Notes under the pieces: generated by a model
What the model was told of the DNA's origin: nothing
The model's input: the letters and a program-made list of their open reading frames with translations, nothing else
Databases searched by the model: none
Made by a program: the position numbers and the translations under genes
Part shown: piece after piece, positions 49,012 through 58,400 of the stretch
Numbering within the stretch: position 1 is the first letter of the stretch
Layout of the letters: the number at the start of each line of letters is the position of its first letter
Assembly (NCBI RefSeq): GCF_902706225.1
Contig: NZ_CACSKB010000001.1
Span: 124,001 to 188,000, forward strand
Source: Microbacterium sp. 18062
GTDB lineage: Bacteria > Actinomycetota > Actinomycetes > Actinomycetales > Microbacteriaceae
Direction of reading: 5' to 3'
Length of the DNA: 64,000 nt

Positions 49012-49577
49012 TGTCTCGGGGGCCGTGGTACGGCGACGACCCCGAGTGGTACGGGCCGTTCGACGCCGACGCATTCGGCTCCCTCGGTCGGCACCTCAGC
49101 GTCCGGCGCGCTTCCCGGATGCTGACGTATGGCGATGCTGCCGCGGTGCGGATGGACTGCGGCCGTGTCGTACCGCTGGGCCGACTCCCGCTCGGCTACG
49201 CCGAGGAACCAGCTCGGGTGTACCGGCACGAAGGAATCGACGTCCAAGGGCGAACCGAGCGCGTCGCCGTCACCGTCGTCTTCCGACCGACGCGCTGGTA
49301 TCCGGGCGAGCTGCGGCTGCTCGACGGCCGGAACTTCCCGTCCGTCTATGCGGGACAGTTGGATGAGGCACCACATCGCTTCGCGGACGGTTCCCTCTGC
49401 CTCTACTTCCCACGCGATCCGGTACAGCGCCGCTGGACGGCGCAGAACGGGCTACGCACGCTGCTGTCGCTCGCCGCGGATCACCTCTTCTTCGAGGATG
49501 TCTACCGCGACACCGGAGAGTGGATCGCGCCGCAGGCAGAGCATGGGTTCCCTGCTGATCGGAGGCGAGCAGCGTGA
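49011..49577 (+). CDS. E2-like conjugating enzyme of CBASS (no E1)
   Basis: 188 aa. The C-terminal 70 residues read HRFADGSLCLYFP, then RRWTAQNGLRTLLSLAADHLFFEDVYRDTGEW and EHG, the pattern of prokaryotic E2-like proteins with candidate catalytic C130. In CBASS these join the CD-NTase C-terminus to a target and raise its activity. The CD-NTase here ends in ...NTRSWSC rather than a glycine. TGATG overlap with the CD-NTase. No E1 or JAB protease is nearby, consistent with a short type II system. Confidence 0.62.
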   Translation: MSRGPWYGDDPEWYGPFDADAFGSLGRHLSVRRASRMLTYGDAAAVRMDCGRVVPLGRLPLGYAEEPARVYRHEGIDVQGRTERVAVTVVFRPTRWYPGELRLLDGRNFPSVYAGQLDEAPHRFADGSLCLYFPRDPVQRRWTAQNGLRTLLSLAADHLFFEDVYRDTGEWIAPQAEHGFPADRRRAA

Positions 49578-50074
49578 ACTGGCTCCTCTCGCTCTTTCCG
49601 CCCGCGCCGATCACCTGGGACGGGGTCGCCACCATCGCTGCCGCGATCCTCGCCGCGGGGATCGTCGCGCTCGGCTTCCTCCACGAGCGCCGCCAGCACG
49701 CGCGTTCGCGCCGCGCGGAGGCATACGCGGGCGCGCTCCAGGCCGTCAGCGACTACCTCGAAGCGCCTTACCGTGTTCGCCGACGGTCGGGCACCGCGGC
49801 GGATCGGTTCGCGCTCACCGCGCACGTCAGCGAGATCCAGTCCCGCCTCGACTTCTACACGGCCCATCTCGCGCTCATCGCCCCCAAGGTGCTCGACGCC
49901 TACGCCGCGCTGGTCACGGCGGCGAAGGCGGAGGCGGGGCCGCAGATGAGCGCCGCATGGAAGGCGCGTCCGACTCGCCGCGACCGCGACGTGCCGCTCG
50001 TGGTGGCGTACCCGCATCCTCGCGCCGACGCCTCGCGCTCGGTAGTGCTCGCCGTGATGAAGGATCACCCGTGA
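49574..50074 (+). CDS. Single-TM protein, probable CBASS effector
   Basis: 166 aa. One membrane helix (about 17-37, DGVATIAAAILAAGIVALGFL) then a cytosolic helical domain starting HERRQHARSRRAEAYAGALQAVSDYL. GTG overlaps the E2-like stop (GTGA), so it is the third cistron of the CBASS-like operon, where membrane-disrupting effectors are found. No cyclic-nucleotide-binding domain such as SAVED or CAP4 is recognised. It is clearly related to 54855-55403, which argues the family may have a shared role elsewhere in the island. Confidence 0.6.
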   Translation: MNWLLSLFPPAPITWDGVATIAAAILAAGIVALGFLHERRQHARSRRAEAYAGALQAVSDYLEAPYRVRRRSGTAADRFALTAHVSEIQSRLDFYTAHLALIAPKVLDAYAALVTAAKAEAGPQMSAAWKARPTRRDRDVPLVVAYPHPRADASRSVVLAVMKDHP

Positions 50075-50121
50075 GCACCCGCCACGAACCGTCGCCTCCC
50101 GGCCTCGTCCGACCCCGCAGG

Positions 50122-50127
50122 TAGGCT
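50122..50127 (+). promoter_or_regulatory. -10 box of the DUF1156 operon
   Basis: TAGGCT in the 100-bp gap after the TM gene, leaving a leader of about 40 nt and GAGAGGA before GTG 50175. Confidence 0.45.
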
Positions 50128-50174
50128 CGAAAGTCGCAGTTACCAGGCGCGAGAGCGCACCCGAGAGGAACCCA

Positions 50175-52946
50175 GTGGCAGTCAAGCGCAAGCTGATCGA
50201 GGTCTCGATCCCGCTCGACGAAATCAACAAGCAGTCGGCGCGCGAGAAGCAGCCCTTCACGCGAGATCATCCGCGTTCACTGCATATCTGGTGGGCGCGG
50301 CGTCCGCTCGTGGCCGCGCGAGCGGTGCTCTTCGCGCAGCTCATCGACGATCCTTCTTCCTCACCAGACTTGTTCCCGACCGAGTCCGCCCAGCGCGTGG
50401 AGAGAGAACGTCTCCACAACCTCATCAAGCGCATGGTGGTGTGGGAGTCGTCCAATGACCCGCGTCTTCTTGATGAGGTGCGAGCAGAGCTTTCCAAGCA
50501 GTTTGCAGGGGCTCCTCCCAAAATTCTTGACCCCTTCGCGGGCGGCGGAACTATTCCACTGGAGGCTCAACGTCTTGGGTTGGAGGCGCATGCGAGTGAC
50601 CTGAACCCGGTTGCTGTTCTCATCAATCGAGCGTTGATTGAGATTCCGCCTCGTTTCGAGGGTATCGAGCCTATTCATCCCGGACTGGCGGGTACGCGGA
50701 ACACCTGGCCAGATGCAACTGGTCTCGCGGAGGACATGCGGCACTACGGAGCGTGGCTTCGGGATGAGGCCGAGCAGCGTCTCGCGGCGGCGTATCCCAA
50801 GGTTGCGTTGCCGCAGGGCGGTGAAGCGACCGCTGTTGCTTGGATCTGGGCTCGAACTGTCAGGTGCCCTAACCCCGCTTGTGGCATCGATCTCCCGCTT
50901 GTGCGGACGTGGTGGCTGAGCAAGCGAAGGGGAAAGGAAGCGATCCTGGTTCCTGGAGTCTTGGACGGCCGTGCGGTGTTTTCGGTCTCGAACGATGCCA
51001 AGTCCGTGCCGTCCGAAGACGGCACGGTTGGTCGCACAGGGGCTGTTTGCATCTCCTGCCAGACGCCCGTTGGCCTTGCTTACATCCGAGCGGAAGGCCA
51101 ATCGGGCCGGATCGGCTCTCAACTAATGGCGACGGTGGCGGAGGGCGATCGGGCGAGAGTGTACGTTGCCGCGGACGAGACGCAGGAAGCAGCGGCTCTC
51201 GTCAACCGTCCGTCGGACCTTCCGCCAGGCGACATACCTGACCAGGCGCTCAGCTTCCGAGTGCGCGCCTATGGCATGGACCAGTACGTCGACCTGTTCT
51301 CCACGCGCCAGTCGCTCGCTCTGGCAACTTTGAGTGACCTAGTAGCTGACGCACGAGCACAGGTGAGAGCGGACGCGCTGGCCGCGGGACTTCCCGAAGG
51401 AGAGCCTCTCGCGGAGGGCGGTGGGGGTGCAACGGCTTACGCCGACGCCGTGGCCACATACCTGGGTCTTGCTGTCTCACGGTACGCGGACATGTCAAAT
51501 GCCCTTTGTTCTTGGAACGCGACCAATCAGAACGTTCGTGCGCTCTTCTCCCGGCAGGCGATTCCGATGGCCTGGGACTTCGCCGAAGTCAATCCATTCG
51601 GAGCAATCTCAATCACGGGAACCGTCGAGGCTGCCGCCAACTCGATACGGACGTGGAGTTCGCCGGTTGGGGTGGCTCGGCAGCAAGATGCAGCCACCGC
51701 CGACTACACCGGATATGTGGTCTCCACTGATCCTCCGTACTACGACAACATCGGTTACTCGGATCTGTCGGATTTTTTCTATGTCTGGCTGCGTCGAAGC
51801 CTGCAGGAAGTGCATCCCGACTTGCTCTCCACAATCCTTGTCCCGAAGGCGGAGGAGTTGGTCGCCAACCCATACCGGCATGGCGGAAGAGACGGCGCAC
51901 GCACGTTCTTTGAAGCAGGCTTCGAGCATGTCTTTGAGCGCGCCCGCAGCGTGGCGGGAAACGAGTTCCCGATCACGGTCTATTATGCCTTCAAGCAGTC
52001 AGAGGATGATGAGTCAGGAGAGGCTTCGACGGGCTGGGAGACAATTCTTGCCAGCATGGTCCGAGCCGGGTGGCAAATCACCGCAACCTGGCCGATCCGC
52101 TCAGAGCGGACTGGCCGGGCAGTCGGACTGAACACCAACGCGCTGGCCTCCTCGGTCGTCTTGTCACTACGCCCGCGTCCGGACGATGCACCAGTGACTG
52201 ACCGTCGTGGATTCATCGCAGCCATGAAGCGCGAACTTGGCCCGGCGCTGCGTGAGTTGCAGCAAGGGGGGATCGCGCCGGTTGATCTTCCGCAGTCCGC
52301 CATTGGGCCAGGCATGGCGGTGTTCTCGCGGTACGCAAATGTGATTGAGTCCGATGGCTCGGAGATGGCAGTGCGCTCGGCACTCGCGCGCATCAACGAG
52401 GTGCTGGACGAGCTGCTGACCGAGCAGGAGGGTGACTTCGACCCGACCACCCGTTTTGCCATCGCCTGGTACCGCAGTAACGGCTACGACGCGGGGGCAT
52501 TCGGCGACGCTGAGAACTTGGCACGAGCGCGCGCAACGGCGGTCTCGGCGATGGAGCGCGGCGGCATCCTGAGTGCCCGCGCGGGCAAGGTGCAGCTCTA
52601 CCGTCCAACCGATCTACCGGACGACTACGACGTGACCTCCGACCAGCACACGTCCGCGTGGGAGGCACTCCAGCACACGATCCGCATCCAGGAGTCGAAG
52701 GGCATCCCGGCCGCGGGAGCGTTCCTGCACGACGCGAGCCGCCGATCCGACGGCGCGGTCGACCTCGACCTCGTGAAGGAGCTGGCCTACCTGGTGTTCC
52801 AGGTAGCCGAGAAGAACGGTTGGACGAAGGACGCCATCTCGTTCAACGGCATCGCTACGTCCTGGTCGGAGCTGCTCGACTCCGGACGGACTGCTGCCCC
52901 AGTGAGCACCGCGGCGACGCTCGACTTCGACGCGCTCGACGAGTAG
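50175..52946 (+). CDS. DUF1156 adenine-specific DNA methyltransferase
   Basis: 923 aa. The N-terminus (REKQPFTRDHPRSLHIWWARRPLVAARAVLFAQLIDD) is the DUF1156 signature. SAM site LDPFAGGGTIPLEAQRLGL (about 119-137) and catalytic DPPYYDNIGY (about 519) show a methylase of the N6-adenine type. CPNPACGIDL and CISCQTPV form a zinc ribbon between them. It overlaps no gene but HNH begins 2 nt after its stop. Codon use is GC-poor from about 50350 to 52380 and GC-rich on both ends, suggesting exchange of the central target-recognition part. Likely the self-marking enzyme of the array. Confidence 0.87.
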   Translation: MAVKRKLIEVSIPLDEINKQSAREKQPFTRDHPRSLHIWWARRPLVAARAVLFAQLIDDPSSSPDLFPTESAQRVERERLHNLIKRMVVWESSNDPRLLDEVRAELSKQFAGAPPKILDPFAGGGTIPLEAQRLGLEAHASDLNPVAVLINRALIEIPPRFEGIEPIHPGLAGTRNTWPDATGLAEDMRHYGAWLRDEAEQRLAAAYPKVALPQGGEATAVAWIWARTVRCPNPACGIDLPLVRTWWLSKRRGKEAILVPGVLDGRAVFSVSNDAKSVPSEDGTVGRTGAVCISCQTPVGLAYIRAEGQSGRIGSQLMATVAEGDRARVYVAADETQEAAALVNRPSDLPPGDIPDQALSFRVRAYGMDQYVDLFSTRQSLALATLSDLVADARAQVRADALAAGLPEGEPLAEGGGGATAYADAVATYLGLAVSRYADMSNALCSWNATNQNVRALFSRQAIPMAWDFAEVNPFGAISITGTVEAAANSIRTWSSPVGVARQQDAATADYTGYVVSTDPPYYDNIGYSDLSDFFYVWLRRSLQEVHPDLLSTILVPKAEELVANPYRHGGRDGARTFFEAGFEHVFERARSVAGNEFPITVYYAFKQSEDDESGEASTGWETILASMVRAGWQITATWPIRSERTGRAVGLNTNALASSVVLSLRPRPDDAPVTDRRGFIAAMKRELGPALRELQQGGIAPVDLPQSAIGPGMAVFSRYANVIESDGSEMAVRSALARINEVLDELLTEQEGDFDPTTRFAIAWYRSNGYDAGAFGDAENLARARATAVSAMERGGILSARAGKVQLYRPTDLPDDYDVTSDQHTSAWEALQHTIRIQESKGIPAAGAFLHDASRRSDGAVDLDLVKELAYLVFQVAEKNGWTKDAISFNGIATSWSELLDSGRTAAPVSTAATLDFDALDE

Positions 52947-52948
52947 CG

Positions 52949-53776
52949 ATGGCGATACGCGACGCAGACCGAAAGCTCCTCTGGGGACGGGCTCACAATC
53001 GGTGTGCAATGTGCAAGCGGCCGCTCACAGCGCAGGCTGAGTCGCCGCACCTAGGTGGGGTCGTGCTCGGTGTCGAGGCGCACATCATCGCGCAAAGCGA
53101 AGCAGGGCCTCGAGGTGCCGCTGGCCCGCGGGACGCTATCGATGCCTACCCAAATCTCATCCTTCTATGCCCGGAGGATCACAAGCGGGTTGACGATCAA
53201 CCTGATGTCTACCCCGCTGACCGTCTACGCGAGATCAAGAGCGCGCACGAGCGTTGGGCAGAGGATCGGCTCGACGGAGTGCCGGGTTTTCAGCCGATCA
53301 AGGTAGTCCGTGGAGACGACGAAGACTCGATCCCGTTTACACCTCTGCTGTCTGGCACTCAGGTGTGGAACACCGTCGCCGGTGCCGGATTCTTCAACCT
53401 CATTCCAATCGATGACATCCATGCGACTGACCGCGTTGATGCCGGAGACGAGTTTCTCGACGCGATAAAGGACTGGGGAGAGATTGCGAACGAGATCGAC
53501 TCCCTGACGCAGCGGCGGGGCGCTCTCCGCAGCATGACCGAGCTTCTCGAAGGGCTTTGGGCTCTCGACGTCTTCGCGTGGGGTCGACGCCTGACGCGGA
53601 CGATCACAGGAGGAGTCCTCCCACCGAGCCCGGCCTTTGTCGCTGAGGTCATGCTCCTCACCAAGGAGGACTTTCTTGCTCGCTACGGCTCGGACGGAGA
53701 GGAAAAGGAGTACGAGCCTGCTCCCGAACACTCAGAGGACGGTCAGCAGTCAACGGCGGTCAGTCTCGATGACTGA
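52949..53776 (+). CDS. HNH endonuclease-like protein
   Basis: 275 aa. N-terminal HNH domain: C19-x2-C22 (HNRCAMCKRPL), VEAHIIAQSEAGPRG, and NLILLCPEDHKRVDD with the second zinc cysteine and the metal-binding histidine. The C-terminal 180 residues are unrecognised. It starts 2 nt after the DUF1156 stop and its own stop overlaps the next gene by 8 nt. In this setting it could be the nuclease that cuts unmodified DNA. Confidence 0.78.
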   Translation: MAIRDADRKLLWGRAHNRCAMCKRPLTAQAESPHLGGVVLGVEAHIIAQSEAGPRGAAGPRDAIDAYPNLILLCPEDHKRVDDQPDVYPADRLREIKSAHERWAEDRLDGVPGFQPIKVVRGDDEDSIPFTPLLSGTQVWNTVAGAGFFNLIPIDDIHATDRVDAGDEFLDAIKDWGEIANEIDSLTQRRGALRSMTELLEGLWALDVFAWGRRLTRTITGGVLPPSPAFVAEVMLLTKEDFLARYGSDGEEKEYEPAPEHSEDGQQSTAVSLDD

Positions 53777-54695
53777 GCCTCGCAACCTACTGAAAGGCTG
53801 GTGCCCTGTCGGCCGGTCGTTCCCGGACGGCTTGCGGGCCTTCGGAGACGAATCGCGCATCCAAAGTCTCGACGCCCACCTCAAGTCGCTCACCGGGCTA
53901 CGCTCCGGTGAGCTCGGTGCGGCATGGGCACTCGCCGCGCACACCGGGCTTTGGCCGGAACCGCGCGACGGTGCCGAGGCAGGCCAGCGGCTGGTCGACC
54001 TTGTCCTGCAGGGGGAGGGCGACTACCTGGAGGTCGCCGAAGTCATGCAGACGACAGACGCGGAGTTCATCCGGCGGCTCAGGACGATGAGCGATCGCAT
54101 CGTTCCTGCCGTCAACGCGGCGTACAACGGAGCCCACTCCTGGGGACTTGAGTTCGAGCGGTTCGTCGAGCTCCCGCCGAACCAGCGCGACCTTCAGCGG
54201 CGGGCGTCAGCCTGGGCGGAGGTGCTCGGGAGCGCCGACCCGGAGGCGGGAACCGTGGAGCTGGGGCCAGGGCTGAGTGCCTGGCCGTTCAGCGATGAGA
54301 GACCTCCCGGGGTCCACTTCAGCAGCGCCAACGCAGAGATCGCCGAGCGCCCCGAGACGCCCTACCTGGAGCGGCTCTCCGAGTACCTCGCTACCGACGG
54401 CAACATCGTTCGACACATCGAGAAGCTGCGCGCCGAGAAGGCGACGCTCAATGCTCGCCGGAGCCACTTGTATCTCCCCGTCGCCGCGAACGGCGAGAAC
54501 GGTGACCTACTCGCGCTGTCGCCGAGTCTCTTCACCTGGGGCACGTTCACGCCGATTGAGGGTGTCACCGACCTCTGGCTCGCGAACGGGCTCGACATAT
54601 TCCGCTGGTCGGCCGAGACAGGCTGGGTCTATCACCCCGATACCGACGAGCGTGCCGAAAGCGCTCGCGCGCACGTCGCCGGGCCGAACTCGTAG
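53769..54695 (+). CDS. Unknown protein in the defence operon (308 aa)
   Basis: Soluble, no membrane helix or signal. N-terminus MTEPRNLLKGWCPVGRSFPDGL; mostly helical to about 200, then a more beta-rich end (HLYLPVAANGENGDLLALSPSLFTWGTF, TDLWLANGLDIFRWS). The ATG overlaps the HNH stop, so the two proteins are made together and may form a complex. I recognise no family or catalytic motif. Confidence 0.75.
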   Translation: MTEPRNLLKGWCPVGRSFPDGLRAFGDESRIQSLDAHLKSLTGLRSGELGAAWALAAHTGLWPEPRDGAEAGQRLVDLVLQGEGDYLEVAEVMQTTDAEFIRRLRTMSDRIVPAVNAAYNGAHSWGLEFERFVELPPNQRDLQRRASAWAEVLGSADPEAGTVELGPGLSAWPFSDERPPGVHFSSANAEIAERPETPYLERLSEYLATDGNIVRHIEKLRAEKATLNARRSHLYLPVAANGENGDLLALSPSLFTWGTFTPIEGVTDLWLANGLDIFRWSAETGWVYHPDTDERAESARAHVAGPNS

Positions 54696-54783
54696 TCCTA
54701 CGGGTGGGGCGGCGTTCGCTGCCTAATATAGTCTCGATTCTGGGAAGCCTGTTCGAGCGAAGCGGATTTCTGTATGCCCGAAG

Positions 54784-54806
54784 GTACTGGGCGAACGCCC
54801 AAGTAC
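54784..54806 (+). promoter_or_regulatory. Inverted repeat upstream of the second TM gene
   Basis: GTACTGGGCG-AA-CGCCCAAGTAC, 10-bp arms with one bulged base, in the 159-bp gap. A TATAGT-like box lies near 54727. May be an operator or RNA hairpin. Confidence 0.5.
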
Positions 54807-54854
54807 GGTGAAAGGTGAGCCAGTGAGCACTAGCGTCTTTCCCGTTTCAGACGG

Positions 54855-55403
54855 ATGCGCAGGATGACACCTTCGCCTTCCCCCATTGTGGATCAAGGTG
54901 GTGCTGCGCTCGATCTGGGCACCTTGTTGGGTTGGGTGAGTTCAACCGCGATAGCTGCAGTCATCGCTACGGTCATCACCGCTTTGATCACCAGCTATTG
55001 GGAACGAAAGAAGTTGGCCCGCGCTGAGAGAGTCGCTGCGTACACGGGCTATCTGTCCGCTGACAGTGACCGATGGCGAGCGTTTGCTACACGCGACGGT
55101 CTCGCCAAGACGCTTGGTCGGACTGCACCTGAGATCGCCGCACTCGATGATGATATCCGGCGACTTCGCGCAGAGATGTGGCGTGCGTACAGCCAGACAC
55201 AGCTTGTTGGAAGCAAGGGGGTCGTTGCCGCCATGTTCCAGTGCCTCAAACTCTCGGACCAGCGTCAACGCTCATGGGGAGGCCGTGGCGCGTCCCCACC
55301 AAATCCTGAGCGGGCGAGAGCAATCGGAGCCCTTATCGCGGCAGCGCGATCTGATCTGTCGTTGAAGCCACTGGACCGATCAATCTTCAGCGTCGAAGAC
55401 TGA
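54855..55403 (+). CDS. Single-TM protein, paralogue of the CBASS-linked TM protein
   Basis: 182 aa. Membrane helix about 22-47 (STAIAAVIATVITALITSY) then WERKKLARAERVAAYTGYLSADSDRW, which lines up with HERRQHARSRRAEAYAGALQAVSDYL of 49574-50074. Both have a short outside N-terminus, one helix and a cytosolic helical domain. It precedes the DUF499 gene by 75 nt. ATG 54864 is a possible alternative start. Function unknown; effector or membrane anchor are guesses. Confidence 0.65.
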   Translation: MRRMTPSPSPIVDQGGAALDLGTLLGWVSSTAIAAVIATVITALITSYWERKKLARAERVAAYTGYLSADSDRWRAFATRDGLAKTLGRTAPEIAALDDDIRRLRAEMWRAYSQTQLVGSKGVVAAMFQCLKLSDQRQRSWGGRGASPPNPERARAIGALIAAARSDLSLKPLDRSIFSVED

Positions 55404-55451
55404 CCAGCGTTCACGGCGTTGTCGGCCGCTGTGGTTGTCGCAGGCCCCAGG

Positions 55452-55457
55452 TAGCCT
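55452..55457 (+). promoter_or_regulatory. -10 box of the DUF499 gene
   Basis: TAGCCT, then AGGAGG at 55466-55471 and GTG 55479. Confidence 0.45.
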
Positions 55458-55478
55458 GGGAAGTCAGGAGGCTTTCTA

Positions 55479-58400
55479 GTGGCGACATCAAATCGTGACC
55501 GCATCGGGCGGATGTTCGAGATCCTTGCGGAGGCGCTCGACCCGTTCATCGCGGAGGTGCTGGAGCCGCAGATCGGGGACTCCGATTGGGCGCTGGTGGT
55601 CAAGCTCGCTGACGAGGAGAAGGGCATTACCGACAAGGCATACAGCCGGGAAGACCCTGCCGTGCAGCTTCGGATGCTGACGGAGGGCCTCACGGGTCGT
55701 GTGAAGAAGGGCTGGTACCCGTTCAAGGGCGTCGTCACGCGCGAGCACGAGGCGTATGCGAGCTTGCTGCGCGAGACGCGGAACCAGTGGGCGCACAACG
55801 CCTCCTTTGATGACGACGCGGCGCTGCGGGCGCTCGACTACGCACGGCTATTGCTGGCCGCGGTGGGACAGGCGTATGCGGCCGACAAGGTGGACGCGAT
55901 CCGCCTCGACCTACGCCGCATCGCCACGGGCAAGCAGGACTCGCGGGCGCTGAAGTCGTCGACGGTGGTGCCCGGCGCGTCGGGGCTGGCTCCGTGGCGG
56001 CAGGTGTTGAAGCCGCGCGACGAGGTGGCGACGGGCAACTTCCAGTCGAGCGAGTTCGCGGCCGACCTCTACAAGGTAGCCCGCGACCCCGCGGCGACGA
56101 GCGGGGAGTATTCCGACCCGGCGCAGTTCTTCGCCCGCACCTACCTCACGGAGGGGCTGCGCGACCTCATCGGCCGCGCGGTCAAGCGTCTGGCCGGGAA
56201 CACGAACGCCTCGCCCGTGGTGAACCTCCAGACCAACTTCGGTGGCGGCAAGTCGCACTCGATGCTCGCACTGTGGCACCTGGCCGGCGGTCTTCCGCTC
56301 GCCAAGTTCCCGCAGGAGGCGCAGGAGCTGCTGACGGCCAACGGCTATCCGTCGGAGGGCATCACTGCGAGCCGGGTGGCGCTCGTCGGCAACCACTTCG
56401 CACCGCAGGGCGAGACCAAGGACGACGGCACCCGCGTGAACACGCTGTGGGGCGAGCTGGCCTGGCAGCTCGGCGGGCGCGAGGCGTATGAGATCGTGCG
56501 GGAGCACGACGAGAAGCGCACCAACCCCGGCGGCGACCTGCACGTCCTGCTGGCGAAGTACGCGCCCGCGGTGATCCTGATTGACGAGTGGGTGGCCTAT
56601 GCCCGGCAGCTCTACGGGCGCGAGGATCTCGCGGGCGGCACCTTCGACACGCAGTTCACGTTCGCGCAGTCGCTGACGGAGGCGGCGAAGTCGATTCCCG
56701 GTGTGCTGCTGGCGATCTCGATCCCGGCCTCGCACGACGGCGACGACCGGGGTGAGGTTGCGGGCGCCGCCGAGGAAGTCGGCGGGTCGAACGGCATGGA
56801 GGCCCTGAAGCGCCTCCAGAACGTCGTGCGACGTGTTGCTGACCAGTGGCGTCCGGCCTCCAGCGACGAGGCGTACCGGATCGTGAAACAGCGCCTGTTC
56901 GAGTCGGAGGACGCGCAGGCGCTCGCGCAGATCGCGGCGACCGCGAAGGCGTTCAGCGACTTTTACCAGGCCAATGCGGGTGAGTTCCCGAAGGAGGCGC
57001 GCGACCCGCAGTACGGGCGACGCATCCAGCAGACCTACCCGCTGCATCCTGAGCTGTTCGACAGGCTCTACGAGGACTGGTCATCGTTGGAGCGGTTCCA
57101 GCGCACCCGCGGCGTGCTGCGACTGATGAACGCCGTCATCCATGCACTGTGGGTCGGCGAAGACCAGGGGCCGCTCATCCTGCCCGGCTCGATCCCGCTG
57201 TCGGTCGCCTCGGTGAACGCCGAGCTGACGCAGTACCTCCAGGACTCGTGGAAGGCCGTCATCGACGCCGATGTGGACGGGACCAACTCCGAGCCTGCTC
57301 GCATTGACAGCGACAAGCCGGTGCTCGGCCAGCGGTCGGTGACCAAGCGGCTGGCGCGCACCGTGTTCTTCGGCGCGGCGCCGACCATCGGCACCGCGCA
57401 CAAGGGCATCGACACGCAGCGGGTGTTCATCGGTACAGCCGTCCCCGGCGATGTCGTCGGCAACTTCCACTCCGCGCTGACCCAGCTCGGCGACCGCACG
57501 ACCTATTACTACTCGTCAGCGGGCAAGCACTGGTATGACACCCAGGCCAACATCACCCGCCGTGCGAAGGACGCCGCCGACGCGCTGCACCCCGAGGACG
57601 TATGGGCCGAGATCGTGAGGCGGCTGCGCGGCGAGGAGCGCGCCCGTTCGGACTTCGCGGGTGTCCACGTCGGCCCGACCGACTCGGGCGACATCCCTGA
57701 CACCGACCAGGCCCGGCTCGTCATCCTGCACCCGAAGTTCCCGCACCGCCGCAAGAAGGGCGACTCGCCCGCGCACGACTTCGCGCGAGCCGCGACCGAG
57801 CGGCGCGGCACCGCGAACCGTGCGAACCGCAACATGGTCGTGTTCCTCGCGCCCGATGAGGAGCGCCTGGCCGAACTCGACCGGGCCGCGCGGTCGTTCC
57901 TGGCGTGGAAGGAGATCGCGGAGAAGGCGAACGAGCTGAACCTGACGCCTCAGCAGCTCGCGCAGGCCACCGACAAGCGCGATCAGTTCGGGCGCACAGT
58001 AGACGACCGGCTGGCGCTGACCTACCAGTGGGTGCTGAACCCTGTGGCTCCCGATCCCGGCTCGCCGTTCGAGCTGGAAGAGGGCAAGGCCGACGGGCAG
58101 GCAGGCTCGCTTGCCGACCGCGTCGCCAAGAAGCTCGGCAGCGCGGGCGCCTACTCGACCCAGCACGCCGCCCGCTCGATCCGGCTCGCACTCGACACGA
58201 AGGTGCCCGCCGCATGGTCGGCCGGGCACATCGCCGTCGGCGACCTCTGGAGCCTCTACGCGCAGTACCCATACATGCCGCGCCTGCGCTCCCGCGAGGT
58301 GCTCGTCGACGCCATCGACAACCAGCCGCTGCTCTGGCAGAGCGAGAGCTTCGCCCTCGCCGACGGCTACGACGAAGCAACCGAGCGATACCGAGGACTC

